Shown piece after piece: positions 17,865-26,765 of a stretch of DNA of 64,000 nt. The first letter of the stretch is position 1; every line of letters starts with the position of its first letter. This stretch comes from Fodinibius sp051746985 (GTDB lineage Bacteria > Bacteroidota > Rhodothermia > Balneolales > Balneolaceae): the NCBI GenBank assembly GCA_051746985.1, contig JBNJFP010000014.1:7837-71836 (forward strand), read 5' to 3'. The position numbers and the translations under genes were made by a program. The notes beneath the pieces were generated by a model. The model was not told the DNA's origin and did no database searches. It was given only the letters and a program-made list of their open reading frames with translations.

Positions 17865-18323
17865 ATGATTAACTGGCAACGCACTTTTGCTTTTATGTCC
17901 GGAGCTATTGTCTTCGGGTTACTTCTCATCATTATATCCAACAGTTACATCCAATATGTAGCCTACGAAGGTACTACCGGTTACCTGTTCCTCTTTGGAT
18001 TTGGGCTCATCTTTTTGAATCTCAACTTTGGGATTAGCAGACGTTATACCATTAAAGCACTCAACCCGGAATGGGTGTGCTACACAATGGCTTTTTTCAC
18101 TTTATTGCCCACCTTGTTTTGGGTTTATACCAAAAATGTGGGGCTCGGTGAATTTCGGCTGATATTCGTACTGACCGTTATTTTTTCAGCACTGTTGGGT
18201 ACTTATTACGGAATACGCCGCGGCATCATTAAACGAAGTGAATATATCCAGCGGCTGCGCGAAGATGAGCAGGACCTACCTCAATCGCTTAAGCGTCCGC
18301 ATGATGATCTAAGCAAAAACTAA
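17865..18323 (+). CDS. Small integral membrane protein (152 aa)
   Basis: Four hydrophobic helices are visible (about 8-25, 38-55, 72-90 and 99-117), with a hydrophilic charged C-terminus (RLREDEQDLPQSLKRP). I do not recognise the family. It follows the EnvC-like gene in the same direction and may be the last gene of that run; it converges on the outer membrane protein gene with a 36-bp gap. Confidence 0.65.
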   Translation: MINWQRTFAFMSGAIVFGLLLIIISNSYIQYVAYEGTTGYLFLFGFGLIFLNLNFGISRRYTIKALNPEWVCYTMAFFTLLPTLFWVYTKNVGLGEFRLIFVLTVIFSALLGTYYGIRRGIIKRSEYIQRLREDEQDLPQSLKRPHDDLSKN

Positions 18324-18359
18324 ATTAATGATTGAAGGTCAACTGCCCCCCGTTTACCG

Positions 18360-19013
18360 TTAGTTAAACAGGTAAAAATCAATACCAATATTTGCCTGCA
18401 GGTTTCGGCTGTCAGATCTAAAAATACGATTGCTTTCCCAATCGTACCCCACTTCGGTAAACAGCCCAACCGAATTGGTAAGGCGGACAGCTGCACCGGC
18501 GCGCATTCCTAATCGAACGCGAAACCCATAATCCTGATCGGTATTGGCAAGTGTGCCCTGTGCCAGATTATTGCCAAACAACGAATTTAGTTGTACATAT
18601 GGCTGAAAGCGATCGGTTTTAAGCGGGTACCCACGCACAATAGGTCCCACACCCCAGCTTCCCACTCCAAAACTTGCGTCTTTGCTATCGGTAAAAAAGC
18701 TGGTCAACACCTGGAAGCCAACTCCCAGCCGGGGCATCATCGTTCGCACATTGCGGTACACAAACTCCAACTCCGAACTACCATCATAATTCAACGAATC
18801 GCTGTCACCTTTATAGTGCAAATCACTAAGCCAGTGCGTATTGGCCGTCAACCCGTGGATGCCAACGTCATTTCGCAACGATTGTATGCCATCATTTTCA
18901 TCGGAATTAGCGGATTGAGCCTGAACACCATTTATGGCGCTACCCAACACCATAAGAACTAATAAAGCTGATGACAGAATTTTAATAGAATTCACGAATA
19001 CCTTCTTTTTCAT
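18360..19013 (-). CDS. Outer membrane beta-barrel protein (217 aa)
   Basis: The N-terminus MKKKVFVNSIKILSSALLVL with cleavage near VQAQS is a Sec signal peptide. The mature part alternates aromatic and polar residues in strands (ELEFVYRNVRTMMPRLGVGF, AGAAVRLTNSVGLFTEVGYD) and ends in an OMP-like hydrophobic strand, IGIDFYLFN. The size fits an 8-stranded OmpX/OmpW-like barrel. Function is unknown. It is transcribed away from the S8 protease gene across a 317-bp gap. Confidence 0.72.
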   Translation of the reverse strand: MKKKVFVNSIKILSSALLVLMVLGSAINGVQAQSANSDENDGIQSLRNDVGIHGLTANTHWLSDLHYKGDSDSLNYDGSSELEFVYRNVRTMMPRLGVGFQVLTSFFTDSKDASFGVGSWGVGPIVRGYPLKTDRFQPYVQLNSLFGNNLAQGTLANTDQDYGFRVRLGMRAGAAVRLTNSVGLFTEVGYDWESNRIFRSDSRNLQANIGIDFYLFN

Positions 19014-19330
19014 TGTGCGAAAGTTTATTACAAAATACGATTTAACCGGCCTTTTAACGGCATGTAAAATTGCCCAAATAATTTTAGAGTTACAATAACT
19101 TAATTAAATCCAAAATGTTGCAATATATCCCTTGTCAAAAACGCTCATGCATAATGGATGCCGGCCCAAAATACAATCGGCGGCGGGCAGGGTATCCCAA
19201 ATTAAAAACCACAAATAGGTAGTTTTGTCATTACCAATTGGATATACATTCCTAAACCGATATACTATTTTAGATACACCGCCAACCTCTATCGATTGGT
19301 AATATCAGCAACACCGGCAAAGCTATTTCT
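19014..19330. other. Divergent intergenic region before the S8 protease
   Basis: 317 bp. It contains TAGTTTTG at 19220-19227, which matches the TAnnTTTG -7 box, and a spaced inverted repeat TTACCAAT (19230-19237) and ATTGGTAA (19295-19302) that brackets the likely promoter zone of the protease. No small gene is visible. Confidence 0.4.
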
Positions 19331-22300
19331 ATGAAAAAAAAGATACCTTTCGCGCTATGTTTTTTGATATTGGGTTTGCCCCTGGCGGTCTTATCGCAGA
19401 GTGGACAGGCAGAGTATTTTCCCGATCGACTGATCATTAAATATGAGTCTGATCAAAAAATCCAGCAGCTACGGAGTAAAACAGGAGAAGATCCCAAAGA
19501 AGCCGTCCGACAGATGCTGAATCTTAGCGGCATGCGATATCAACAACCACTGTTTTCTCCCAAAATGCAGCAAAGCATCCGCACGAAAAATCTCCCCGCT
19601 GGCAAAGAGGTTTTACGTATCGAGGAAGTCGTTTTGAGTCCCAATATCAACCCGCCCCAGTTGGCCTCAAAAATCAGCCGCATGCCCGGGATAGAATACG
19701 CCGAACCCAAATATATACGACGAATGAGTCTCACACCAAATGATGAAAAATTTCAAGAAGAAATGTTTTCATATCACAATTTTATTGACGCTTGGGATAT
19801 CAGCCAAGGCTCTTCTGATATCATCATTGCGGTTGTGGATGGCGGCGTGGATTACACCCATCCCGATTTAGCTAATAATTTGTGGATCAACCAGGATGAA
19901 ATACCCGACGCTCTATTTTTCCAGGTCGATCAAAATGGAGATGGTAAAGTAGCGGCTTCTGAACTATATCAGTATCTACAAGACAACGGTGAAGACTATA
20001 ATGATGATGGATCCATTACGCTCGAAGATGCCCTACACGAGGATTCCGACTTTATGGATAACGAGGGTAACGGCTACACTGATGATCTGTTCGGCTGGGA
20101 TTTTTGGGATTCGGGCAGCAACTCGGATAACATATCGCAGGATCGCAATCCCATGCAGGATGCCACCGACCATGGCACGCATGTAACGGGCATCGCCGCC
20201 GCCGAGACCAACAACGAACAGGGAGTGGCCGGGGCTGCCTATAACGCGACTTTTATGCCGATAAAAGCGGGCGGTGCTCCCGGCTTTGAAGATGCTATTG
20301 GCTTTGGATACGAGGGGATTATCTACGCCGCCGAAAATGGTGCCGATATTATAAACTGCAGCTGGAGCGGGGGTTCAGCCTCAGAAGCCGAAGAAGAGTT
20401 TGTAAATCTTGCAACCCAAATGGGCTCGCTGGTGATTGCAGCCGCGGGTAACGAAGCGACAAATCCCGGCTATCCAGCAGGTTACGACAAGGTGCTGGCC
20501 GTTGGATCGGTGGAAACGAATAATAGTCTTGCCTCCTATTCTAATTTTGGCTACAACCTGGATGTGCTGGCCACTGGCACCGACATCCTGAGCACCGTTA
20601 CCGAAGGGAATAATCAAACCTACATTTCAAAATCGGGTACTTCTATGTCCGCTCCCGTGGCAAGTGGGCTGGCTGCCCTCGTTAAAGAACGACATCCCGA
20701 CTGGGACCCCGAGCGCATCGGTATGCAAATAAGGACATCTTCAACTTATATTGATGATACGAACCAAAACTTTGCAAACAAGCTTGGTCACGGATCGATA
20801 AATGCACGCCGGGCACTCGAAACCGATTTTCCCGGCCTTAAAATTGTTTCTGCTCAATTCCTGAACCAAGACAGACAAAAACTGTCACTGGCAGAAAATG
20901 GAACCATCGAGGTCACCATAACAAATGTCGGAAATGCGGCCAACGGGCTCGAGGTTGAGCTGCAATCCCTTAACGAAAGTGATGTTGAGCTCAGCAATAT
21001 CTCTCAACAACTGGGTTCTTTTGCCAAGGGCGATACCGTGGAGCTTTCGTTTCCCCTGCGTATCCCCATTGATTTTAGTCTGACGGAAATCCCCGCTTTT
21101 AAATTGTCGTTCAAAGATGATAATAACGATGGCTATGACGATTTTAACGCCATTGTTTACGAAGATATGTTTTACGAAATCCTGGCCGCTAATCGCGTGA
21201 AAACATCCTTCGGCGCCGAAGGTACCATTGGATTTTCCGATCCGCTTTCCGGACGAGGCGGAGTAGGGTTCATCCCGCAATATCCGGACGCATCGGACGA
21301 ATTTCAGGAGGGTAACAATCTACTTTTTGAAGGGGGATTGATGATGCAAATAAATGGCCGACTTTATGATGCCGTACGTTCCACCACAGATCAGCTATCG
21401 CGCGACTTTTTGCCCACTGACGCCGTAACGGTATCTCCAACAGAAGAGGGCGATGGACTCAGGGGAAACACCCGTTTCGAAACGTTGACCGATTCGACAC
21501 AACGAGCTGAAATTACACTCCAGACCTTTGCCTATGACGAGACGGATATAGAAAATGTGGTGTTTTATAAATACGTGATCAAAAACCCATCACAGCGGTT
21601 GGTTATGAAAAATGTGTATGTGGCCTTATTTAATGACTGGGATATTGGAAATGCCAGCAGCAACAGCACTTCTTTCAGTGAAAGCGACAGCCTACTCTAT
21701 ATTTCTGCCCCATCATCAAATACCCACCCCGTGACTGCTGTTGCACACCTGGGGCCCATGGCAGGCGCCCTTGCTATCGATAATGCCGAAGTTGATCGGC
21801 GGGATTCGCTCACTTTCGGTTTGTACGATGGATTTACTGACAACGAAAAACAAGCTACTTTTAATGCCGGAACGGCACGCACCGAAATCCAAGATACGGA
21901 CGTCTCTGCTGTTACCTCTTCGGGTCCCTATACCATAAATCCGGGCGCCGAAATTACCGTGGGCTTTGCCTACGCCTTTGGGGATGATCTGAACCAGCTC
22001 CGCAATCAAATTGCCAATGCCAGGGCACGCAAACTTTTTGAAGTATCACCTACCGGCAGAATTGCTTCCGATATACGCCCCAACCAAACCAATTTATTCC
22101 AAAACTATCCCAACCCATTTAACGATGAGACGGAGATTCACTTCAATCTTGAACAAGATTCCCAGGTCACCCTTACCGTATATGATGTACTCGGACGAAA
22201 AGTAAAGGTATTGGTTGATGATCAACTCGAAGCCGGAGCCTATTTCTTTACCTTGAATGCCCGAAATTTAAGCAGCGGCACCTATTTTGCCCACCTTGAA

Positions 22301-22351
22301 ACAGAGCAAGGGGTTGAAACCATCCCTATGACCAAAGTGCGCACGCAATAA
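19331..22351 (+). CDS. Secreted S8 (subtilisin-like) serine protease with type IX sorting tail
   Basis: 1006 aa. Signal peptide 1-22; a propeptide-like region to about 140 (FPDRLIIKYES start); S8 domain with Asp170 (AVVDGGVD), His281 (DHGTHVTG), oxyanion Asn374 and Ser438 (SGTSMSAP). Between Asp and His is a long insert with an EF-hand/dockerin-like DQNGDGKVAASE (200-211) and a second acidic loop, DYNDDGSITLED. Beta-rich domains follow, and the end (about 925-1006) is a Por-type tail: LFQNYPNPFNDETEI and GRKVKVLV. It should pass the Sec and T9SS systems to the surface or medium and probably degrades protein for food. A YheT-like esterase follows 40 bp on. Confidence 0.92.
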   Translation: MKKKIPFALCFLILGLPLAVLSQSGQAEYFPDRLIIKYESDQKIQQLRSKTGEDPKEAVRQMLNLSGMRYQQPLFSPKMQQSIRTKNLPAGKEVLRIEEVVLSPNINPPQLASKISRMPGIEYAEPKYIRRMSLTPNDEKFQEEMFSYHNFIDAWDISQGSSDIIIAVVDGGVDYTHPDLANNLWINQDEIPDALFFQVDQNGDGKVAASELYQYLQDNGEDYNDDGSITLEDALHEDSDFMDNEGNGYTDDLFGWDFWDSGSNSDNISQDRNPMQDATDHGTHVTGIAAAETNNEQGVAGAAYNATFMPIKAGGAPGFEDAIGFGYEGIIYAAENGADIINCSWSGGSASEAEEEFVNLATQMGSLVIAAAGNEATNPGYPAGYDKVLAVGSVETNNSLASYSNFGYNLDVLATGTDILSTVTEGNNQTYISKSGTSMSAPVASGLAALVKERHPDWDPERIGMQIRTSSTYIDDTNQNFANKLGHGSINARRALETDFPGLKIVSAQFLNQDRQKLSLAENGTIEVTITNVGNAANGLEVELQSLNESDVELSNISQQLGSFAKGDTVELSFPLRIPIDFSLTEIPAFKLSFKDDNNDGYDDFNAIVYEDMFYEILAANRVKTSFGAEGTIGFSDPLSGRGGVGFIPQYPDASDEFQEGNNLLFEGGLMMQINGRLYDAVRSTTDQLSRDFLPTDAVTVSPTEEGDGLRGNTRFETLTDSTQRAEITLQTFAYDETDIENVVFYKYVIKNPSQRLVMKNVYVALFNDWDIGNASSNSTSFSESDSLLYISAPSSNTHPVTAVAHLGPMAGALAIDNAEVDRRDSLTFGLYDGFTDNEKQATFNAGTARTEIQDTDVSAVTSSGPYTINPGAEITVGFAYAFGDDLNQLRNQIANARARKLFEVSPTGRIASDIRPNQTNLFQNYPNPFNDETEIHFNLEQDSQVTLTVYDVLGRKVKVLVDDQLEAGAYFFTLNARNLSSGTYFAHLETEQGVETIPMTKVRTQ

Positions 22352-22391
22352 TTTTAAGATCTTATCATTTTCTAATAGTTTTGATCTCATC

Positions 22392-23342
22392 ATGAAAACG
22401 AATCTCAGGCATGTTCCTTCATTCGGTTCCCCTCGCTGGTGTTTTAACGGCCACCTTCATACCATCGCCCGGTCACTGTTTGGGGATACAACGAAGCCCG
22501 TTGTCGATCGTGTTGAAATTACCACTCCCGACGAGGATTTCCTCGAACTCGACTGCCATATCAAAGCCGACTCGGACGCTATTATCGTTCTTTTTCATGG
22601 GCTGGAAGGATCCACCGACCGCTACTATATGGTGGAACTTATGAAGAGGCTCATCCGGCAGGAATTTTCAGTCATAGGCGTGAATTTTAGGGGATGCGGC
22701 TCGCGCCTTAACAACCAGCCACGGTTTTATCACTCCGGGGAAACTGATGATTATCAAACCGTATTTAACTGGGTTCACAAGCAATATCCCAAGAAAAAAA
22801 TTGGGGCCGTTGGCTTTTCGCTGGGGGGCAATGCCTTGGCAAATTATCTGGGAGAAAAGCCGGATAACAATCCTATAGAGGCAGCCGTGGCCGTATCAGT
22901 GCCTTACGACCTCCGATTGGGATCTATTATACTTTCGCAAGGATTTTACCGCATATATGAATACCGATTTTTGCGAACCCTTCAAAAGAAACTGGAAGAA
23001 AAACGTCAGCAATTTCCCGACCTGCCAACCTTTTCGGGCTCAACCATTTATGAGTTTGACGACCAGGTTACAGCTCCCATTCACGGTTTTGACGGGGCCG
23101 AAGACTATTACGCACGATGTTCGGCACGACAGTTTATGAGTGAAATCAACACCGACACCTTGTTTATCCACAGTAAGGATGATCCGCTTTGTCCCGTTGA
23201 AGCCATGCCACTGGCAAAGATCAATCAGAATATACACACCGATTATATTATTACCCGCGAAGGTGGTCATGTGGGATTTTGGAGTAAGCCAAGAGGCTGG
23301 CTGAATTTCGTTATTGAGAATTATTTGAGCAGTAACCTATAG
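22392..23342 (+). CDS. YheT-family alpha/beta hydrolase
   Basis: 316 aa of the UPF0017/YheT esterase group. FHGLEGSTDRYYM forms the oxyanion strand; VNFRGCGS (98-104) is the family signature; the nucleophile is Ser143 in GFSLGGN; the acid is Asp264 in HSKDDPLCP; and the base is His293 in EGGHVGFW. No signal peptide, so cytosolic. The true substrate of this family is not settled (carboxyl esters in assays). It stands 40 bp after the protease and 108 bp before the YpdA-like gene, with no clear functional tie. Confidence 0.87.
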   Translation: MKTNLRHVPSFGSPRWCFNGHLHTIARSLFGDTTKPVVDRVEITTPDEDFLELDCHIKADSDAIIVLFHGLEGSTDRYYMVELMKRLIRQEFSVIGVNFRGCGSRLNNQPRFYHSGETDDYQTVFNWVHKQYPKKKIGAVGFSLGGNALANYLGEKPDNNPIEAAVAVSVPYDLRLGSIILSQGFYRIYEYRFLRTLQKKLEEKRQQFPDLPTFSGSTIYEFDDQVTAPIHGFDGAEDYYARCSARQFMSEINTDTLFIHSKDDPLCPVEAMPLAKINQNIHTDYIITREGGHVGFWSKPRGWLNFVIENYLSSNL

Positions 23343-23450
23343 AAATGATCAATATTGACTATCAACAATGGATATCATCAAGGCTTAGCTCCCTTTGATT
23401 AAAAGCTGTATTTTAACAGGCATTATTTTCGGAATCTTAGCAAACACATT

Positions 23451-24407
23451 ATGGTCATTATTGTTGGAGCCGGTCCCATTGGATTGGCCACTGCGATTGA
23501 ATTAGAGCGACGTAACATATCGGTAAAAATTATAGAGCGTGGCTGCTTGGTCAACAGCATTTACAATTATCCCAAAGATATGACCTTCTTCTCCACTTCG
23601 GAGAGACTCGAAATCGGCGATGTCCCATTTATATCTCATAATCCCAAGCCCACGCGCCGCGAAGCACTCGAGTATTATCGTCGGGCCGCCGAAAGTTACA
23701 ATCTGGATGTACATCTTTATGAGGAGGTACAAGATATTACTGGCGACGATCAATCCTTTACTGTCACTACTGATAAGGATAGCTATGAAGCTTCAAAAGT
23801 GGTTGTCGCTACCGGCTTTTACGATATCCCCAAAATGATGGGCATTCCCGGTGAAAACCAGGATAAAGTGCGTCATTATTATGACGAAGCCCACGCCTAT
23901 GCCTGGCAGGATGTACTGGTTGTTGGAGGTGGAAATTCGGCTGTGGATGCGGCGTTGGAGACCTATCGGACCCACGCCAACGTGACCATTGCCGTGCGTG
24001 ATTCAGAGCTCAAAGAGTCGGTCAAATATTGGGTAAAACCCGATATTGAAAACCGCATAAAGAATGATGAAATAACCGGCTACTTTAATACCGAAGTTAA
24101 AGAAATTAAAGAGCATGAGGTCCTACTTGATACTCCAGAGGGTACCAAAACCATCCCCAATGATTTTGTACTGGCCATGACCGGCTATAAGCCCAATTTC
24201 GATTTAATGACCACCCTTGGTATTGAGCTTACTGATGATAAGGACAAAATGCCCGTTTATAATGATCAAACCCTCGAAACCAATCGCAAAGGAATGTATG
24301 TAGCAGGAGTGGTTTGCGGGGGAATGGACACCAGCAAGCTCTTCATTGAAAACACGCGCGTTCATGCTGAGCATATTGCCAGCGATATCCAACAAAAGAT
24401 AGGGTAA
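23451..24407 (+). CDS. YpdA-family FAD/NAD(P)-binding reductase (bacillithiol disulfide reductase-like)
   Basis: 318 aa of the thioredoxin-reductase-like flavoprotein fold: FAD motif GAGPIG (6-11), family block YNYPKDMTFFSTSERLEIG (38-56) that marks YpdA, NADPH motif GGGNSAVD (159-166), and a C-terminal FAD loop GMYVAGVVCGG. Characterised YpdA (Bdr) reduces bacillithiol disulfide with NADPH. The Cys that sits in GGGPCG of S. aureus YpdA and was proposed as redox-active is Ile10 here. No bsh synthesis gene is in the window. It converges on the SRP RNA gene, 7 bp away. Confidence 0.82.
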   Translation: MVIIVGAGPIGLATAIELERRNISVKIIERGCLVNSIYNYPKDMTFFSTSERLEIGDVPFISHNPKPTRREALEYYRRAAESYNLDVHLYEEVQDITGDDQSFTVTTDKDSYEASKVVVATGFYDIPKMMGIPGENQDKVRHYYDEAHAYAWQDVLVVGGGNSAVDAALETYRTHANVTIAVRDSELKESVKYWVKPDIENRIKNDEITGYFNTEVKEIKEHEVLLDTPEGTKTIPNDFVLAMTGYKPNFDLMTTLGIELTDDKDKMPVYNDQTLETNRKGMYVAGVVCGGMDTSKLFIENTRVHAEHIASDIQQKIG

Positions 24408-24414
24408 AAAAAGA

Positions 24415-24515
24415 GAGGGTAAGCGACCTACATCACGCCGCTACAACCTCCTACCGCTGCTACCTTCCGGTCCTGACGGAGTTCAGAGGGAGCTGGCTGC
24501 GTAGGGCCTACCCTC
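24415..24515 (-). ncRNA. ffs: Signal recognition particle RNA, small bacterial type
   Basis: On the minus strand the central core GTCAGGACCGGAAGGTAGCAGC (given here as GTCAGGACCGG then AAGGTAGCAGC) is the conserved SRP domain IV with GGAA tetraloop and Ffh-binding asymmetric loop. The ends GAGGGTA and TACCCTC pair to close the rod. The length of about 101 nt matches the short 4.5S type without an Alu domain. It lies between ypdA-like (convergent) and the CHASE2 cyclase gene. Confidence 0.9.
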
Positions 24516-24572
24516 GAAGGGATAAGATACGATTTTGATGGGGTAATTGGCAAACAAAAAAGCCACCTAATG

Positions 24573-26762
24573 CTACTTTGATTTCATTACATAAACGCCA
24601 TCCCAATCCTGTGGAGGCGGATTTTCTTTCATCACCTCGCATCGGTTGATATAAACCAGTGATGGATTGGTGTGAATGAACGAATTGTCGTTCGGAACAA
24701 ATTGCTCGAGGTCTGCGGATTCCTCAAAATTTACTATCGCGCGATCCCAATGCTGCTGCTTATACGCTTCAATGCCGTCCTCAAATAATTCTTTACAGGT
24801 AGATTGCTGTTCACCGAGATGATCACGCAATCCCATAATTTCATACACGTCGACCGGTTTACTGCGCCCTTTAACCACAATACGATCGAGATATCGAAAC
24901 ACACAACGATCACCATGCTTCTGTGCCTCCTTTTTCGTATTGGCAGTTACCATCGTATAAACGCCAAACTGTTTAGCGCCACTTTCGCATCGGGCCGCAA
25001 GGTTTACGTTATCTCCCATCATGGTATAGTTAAATCGACTTTGAGATCCCATATTTCCCGTTACTATGCTTCCCGTATTTATCCCGATTCGGTTCCGCAT
25101 CTGATGGACAATTTCGGGCCACTTATCACCTTCGCTCCGCCATTTATCACGTAGCTCTGATAACTTGTACTGCATTAATTGAGAAACAACACAGGCCTTG
25201 TAGGCATGATCTTCGCGTGGTATTGGTGCACCAAAAAAAGCTACAATTGCATCTCCAATGTATTTATCTAGCGTACCACCGTTCTCTCTTAAGATATTGG
25301 TCATTGCCGACAGATATTCATTAATAAGCTTAACAAGTGTTTTGGCTGGAAGCTGTTCCGAGAAGGTTGAAAAAGACTGTATGTCGCTAAAAAAAGCCGT
25401 CATGTAAACTTCGTCACCGCCCAGCTCCGGCTCTTTTTCTTGCGCTACCATCTCTTCCACAATTGCGGGCGATACATAAGAGGAAAACAACCCGCGGATG
25501 CGCCGCTTTTCGCGCTGCTCTACAACGTATTCATAACTTTGCGTAGTTACATATCCCACAGTTGCAGCAACCAGCATCGCGACGATATCAAACACAAAAC
25601 TGAAACTTAAAAATGCCCACACCGACAGCGCGATCACAACAGCACTTAGTAGAAAATAGGTTGCAAATCCCCAAATTCCAGACAGGTGTCGAAAAGTTAA
25701 TACCAGCACTATAATTAATCCGGCAAGGATAAGCATATTTACCAGTGGAGAAATGTGGTATATATATTTATCTGACAAAATAGTTTGGATAGCATTAGCA
25801 TGCATTTCAACACCAGGCATTGTTCCTTGCTCGGCAAAAGGAGTAGGATGCAGATCATGCAGTTCGGGCATAGTAGCTCCAACCAATACAATCTTGTCCT
25901 CAAAAACATCGGTGTGCTTAAGACCAAACTCCGGATCAGTAAAAGAGTTTATTTGAAAGGATGAATCTTCTGAGGCAAGTACGATAGAAGAATCATCGAT
26001 AACGGTTTCATAGGAATGTCGCGGAAACGTACCCGGCGGTCCAAAATAGTTGATTGCCATCAGGTTATCGTTGTATTTGGGGATGTTGTACGAACCCAGA
26101 TGCAGCTCGTCTTGGGTTTGTTCAATTTCCGAAGAATCGGTATCTCTGTATAACCGAAGCATTTCTAACCCCAGCGAATACCATTGCTGATCATTGTAAT
26201 CTACGTCAAGAATGTATTTTCTGATGGTCCCATCCATATCATAAAATGCCCTGACGATACCCTCTTTATTTTGATTTGCGTCTTGCAAAACGCGATTAGG
26301 CCCTACCAACGTAAGCGAAGAAGATCGACTTCCCTGTCCGCGACCCTGCGTTGTACTTTGGATGCTTGCTCCCAAAATGACATTGCCATGTTCACGAATC
26401 GCATCCGCAAAAGCCGTATCGTTAGCAAGATCATAGTTATCGCGCTTATCAAAAAGCACATCAAAACCAATAGCTTTGGCCCCAGCTTCGTTGAGGTGAT
26501 GAACCAGCTTACCATGCAGATCGGTTGGCCAGGGATATTTATAGGGGATCTCTTGGTCGGCCGTTTGGCTAATCGAAACAATAACTACCGAGGTATCTTC
26601 GATGGCTATAGGTCCCCGGATTTCGAACAGCTGATTGTTTACGTTCAATTTTAGCTGATGTACAGGATCAGAAAAGGCCACCAAAATAGTGATAACCAAA
26701 CTACCGAATATAAGTGTGGGCAGTACAAGATATTGCTTCCACTTTTTGGGAGATTCGAACAT
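24573..26762 (-). CDS. CHASE2-domain class III adenylate cyclase
   Basis: 729 aa. TM helix at about 11-30; extracytoplasmic CHASE2 sensor at about 35-330 (KAIGFDVLFDKRDNYD, FEDKIVLVGATMPELHD and the PGVEMHANAIQTILS ending typical of CHASE2); three TM helices at about 339-405; class III cyclase domain at about 445-620. Metal ligands are Asp460 (FFSDIQSF) and Asp504 (YIGDA). Lys500 in LDKYIGDA, with Thr in YTMMGDNVN, fits ATP rather than GTP. A C-terminal tail of about 100 aa follows. It should make cAMP in response to a periplasmic cue. It starts 3 bp after the large OMP gene, so it is the output gene of the operon. Confidence 0.9.
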   Translation of the reverse strand: MFESPKKWKQYLVLPTLIFGSLVITILVAFSDPVHQLKLNVNNQLFEIRGPIAIEDTSVVIVSISQTADQEIPYKYPWPTDLHGKLVHHLNEAGAKAIGFDVLFDKRDNYDLANDTAFADAIREHGNVILGASIQSTTQGRGQGSRSSSLTLVGPNRVLQDANQNKEGIVRAFYDMDGTIRKYILDVDYNDQQWYSLGLEMLRLYRDTDSSEIEQTQDELHLGSYNIPKYNDNLMAINYFGPPGTFPRHSYETVIDDSSIVLASEDSSFQINSFTDPEFGLKHTDVFEDKIVLVGATMPELHDLHPTPFAEQGTMPGVEMHANAIQTILSDKYIYHISPLVNMLILAGLIIVLVLTFRHLSGIWGFATYFLLSAVVIALSVWAFLSFSFVFDIVAMLVAATVGYVTTQSYEYVVEQREKRRIRGLFSSYVSPAIVEEMVAQEKEPELGGDEVYMTAFFSDIQSFSTFSEQLPAKTLVKLINEYLSAMTNILRENGGTLDKYIGDAIVAFFGAPIPREDHAYKACVVSQLMQYKLSELRDKWRSEGDKWPEIVHQMRNRIGINTGSIVTGNMGSQSRFNYTMMGDNVNLAARCESGAKQFGVYTMVTANTKKEAQKHGDRCVFRYLDRIVVKGRSKPVDVYEIMGLRDHLGEQQSTCKELFEDGIEAYKQQHWDRAIVNFEESADLEQFVPNDNSFIHTNPSLVYINRCEVMKENPPPQDWDGVYVMKSK

Positions 26763-26765
26763 AAA

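Noticed and set aside
24408..24420. Possible terminator of the YpdA-like gene
   Set aside because: The inverted repeat there is the closing stem of the SRP RNA, not a terminator.
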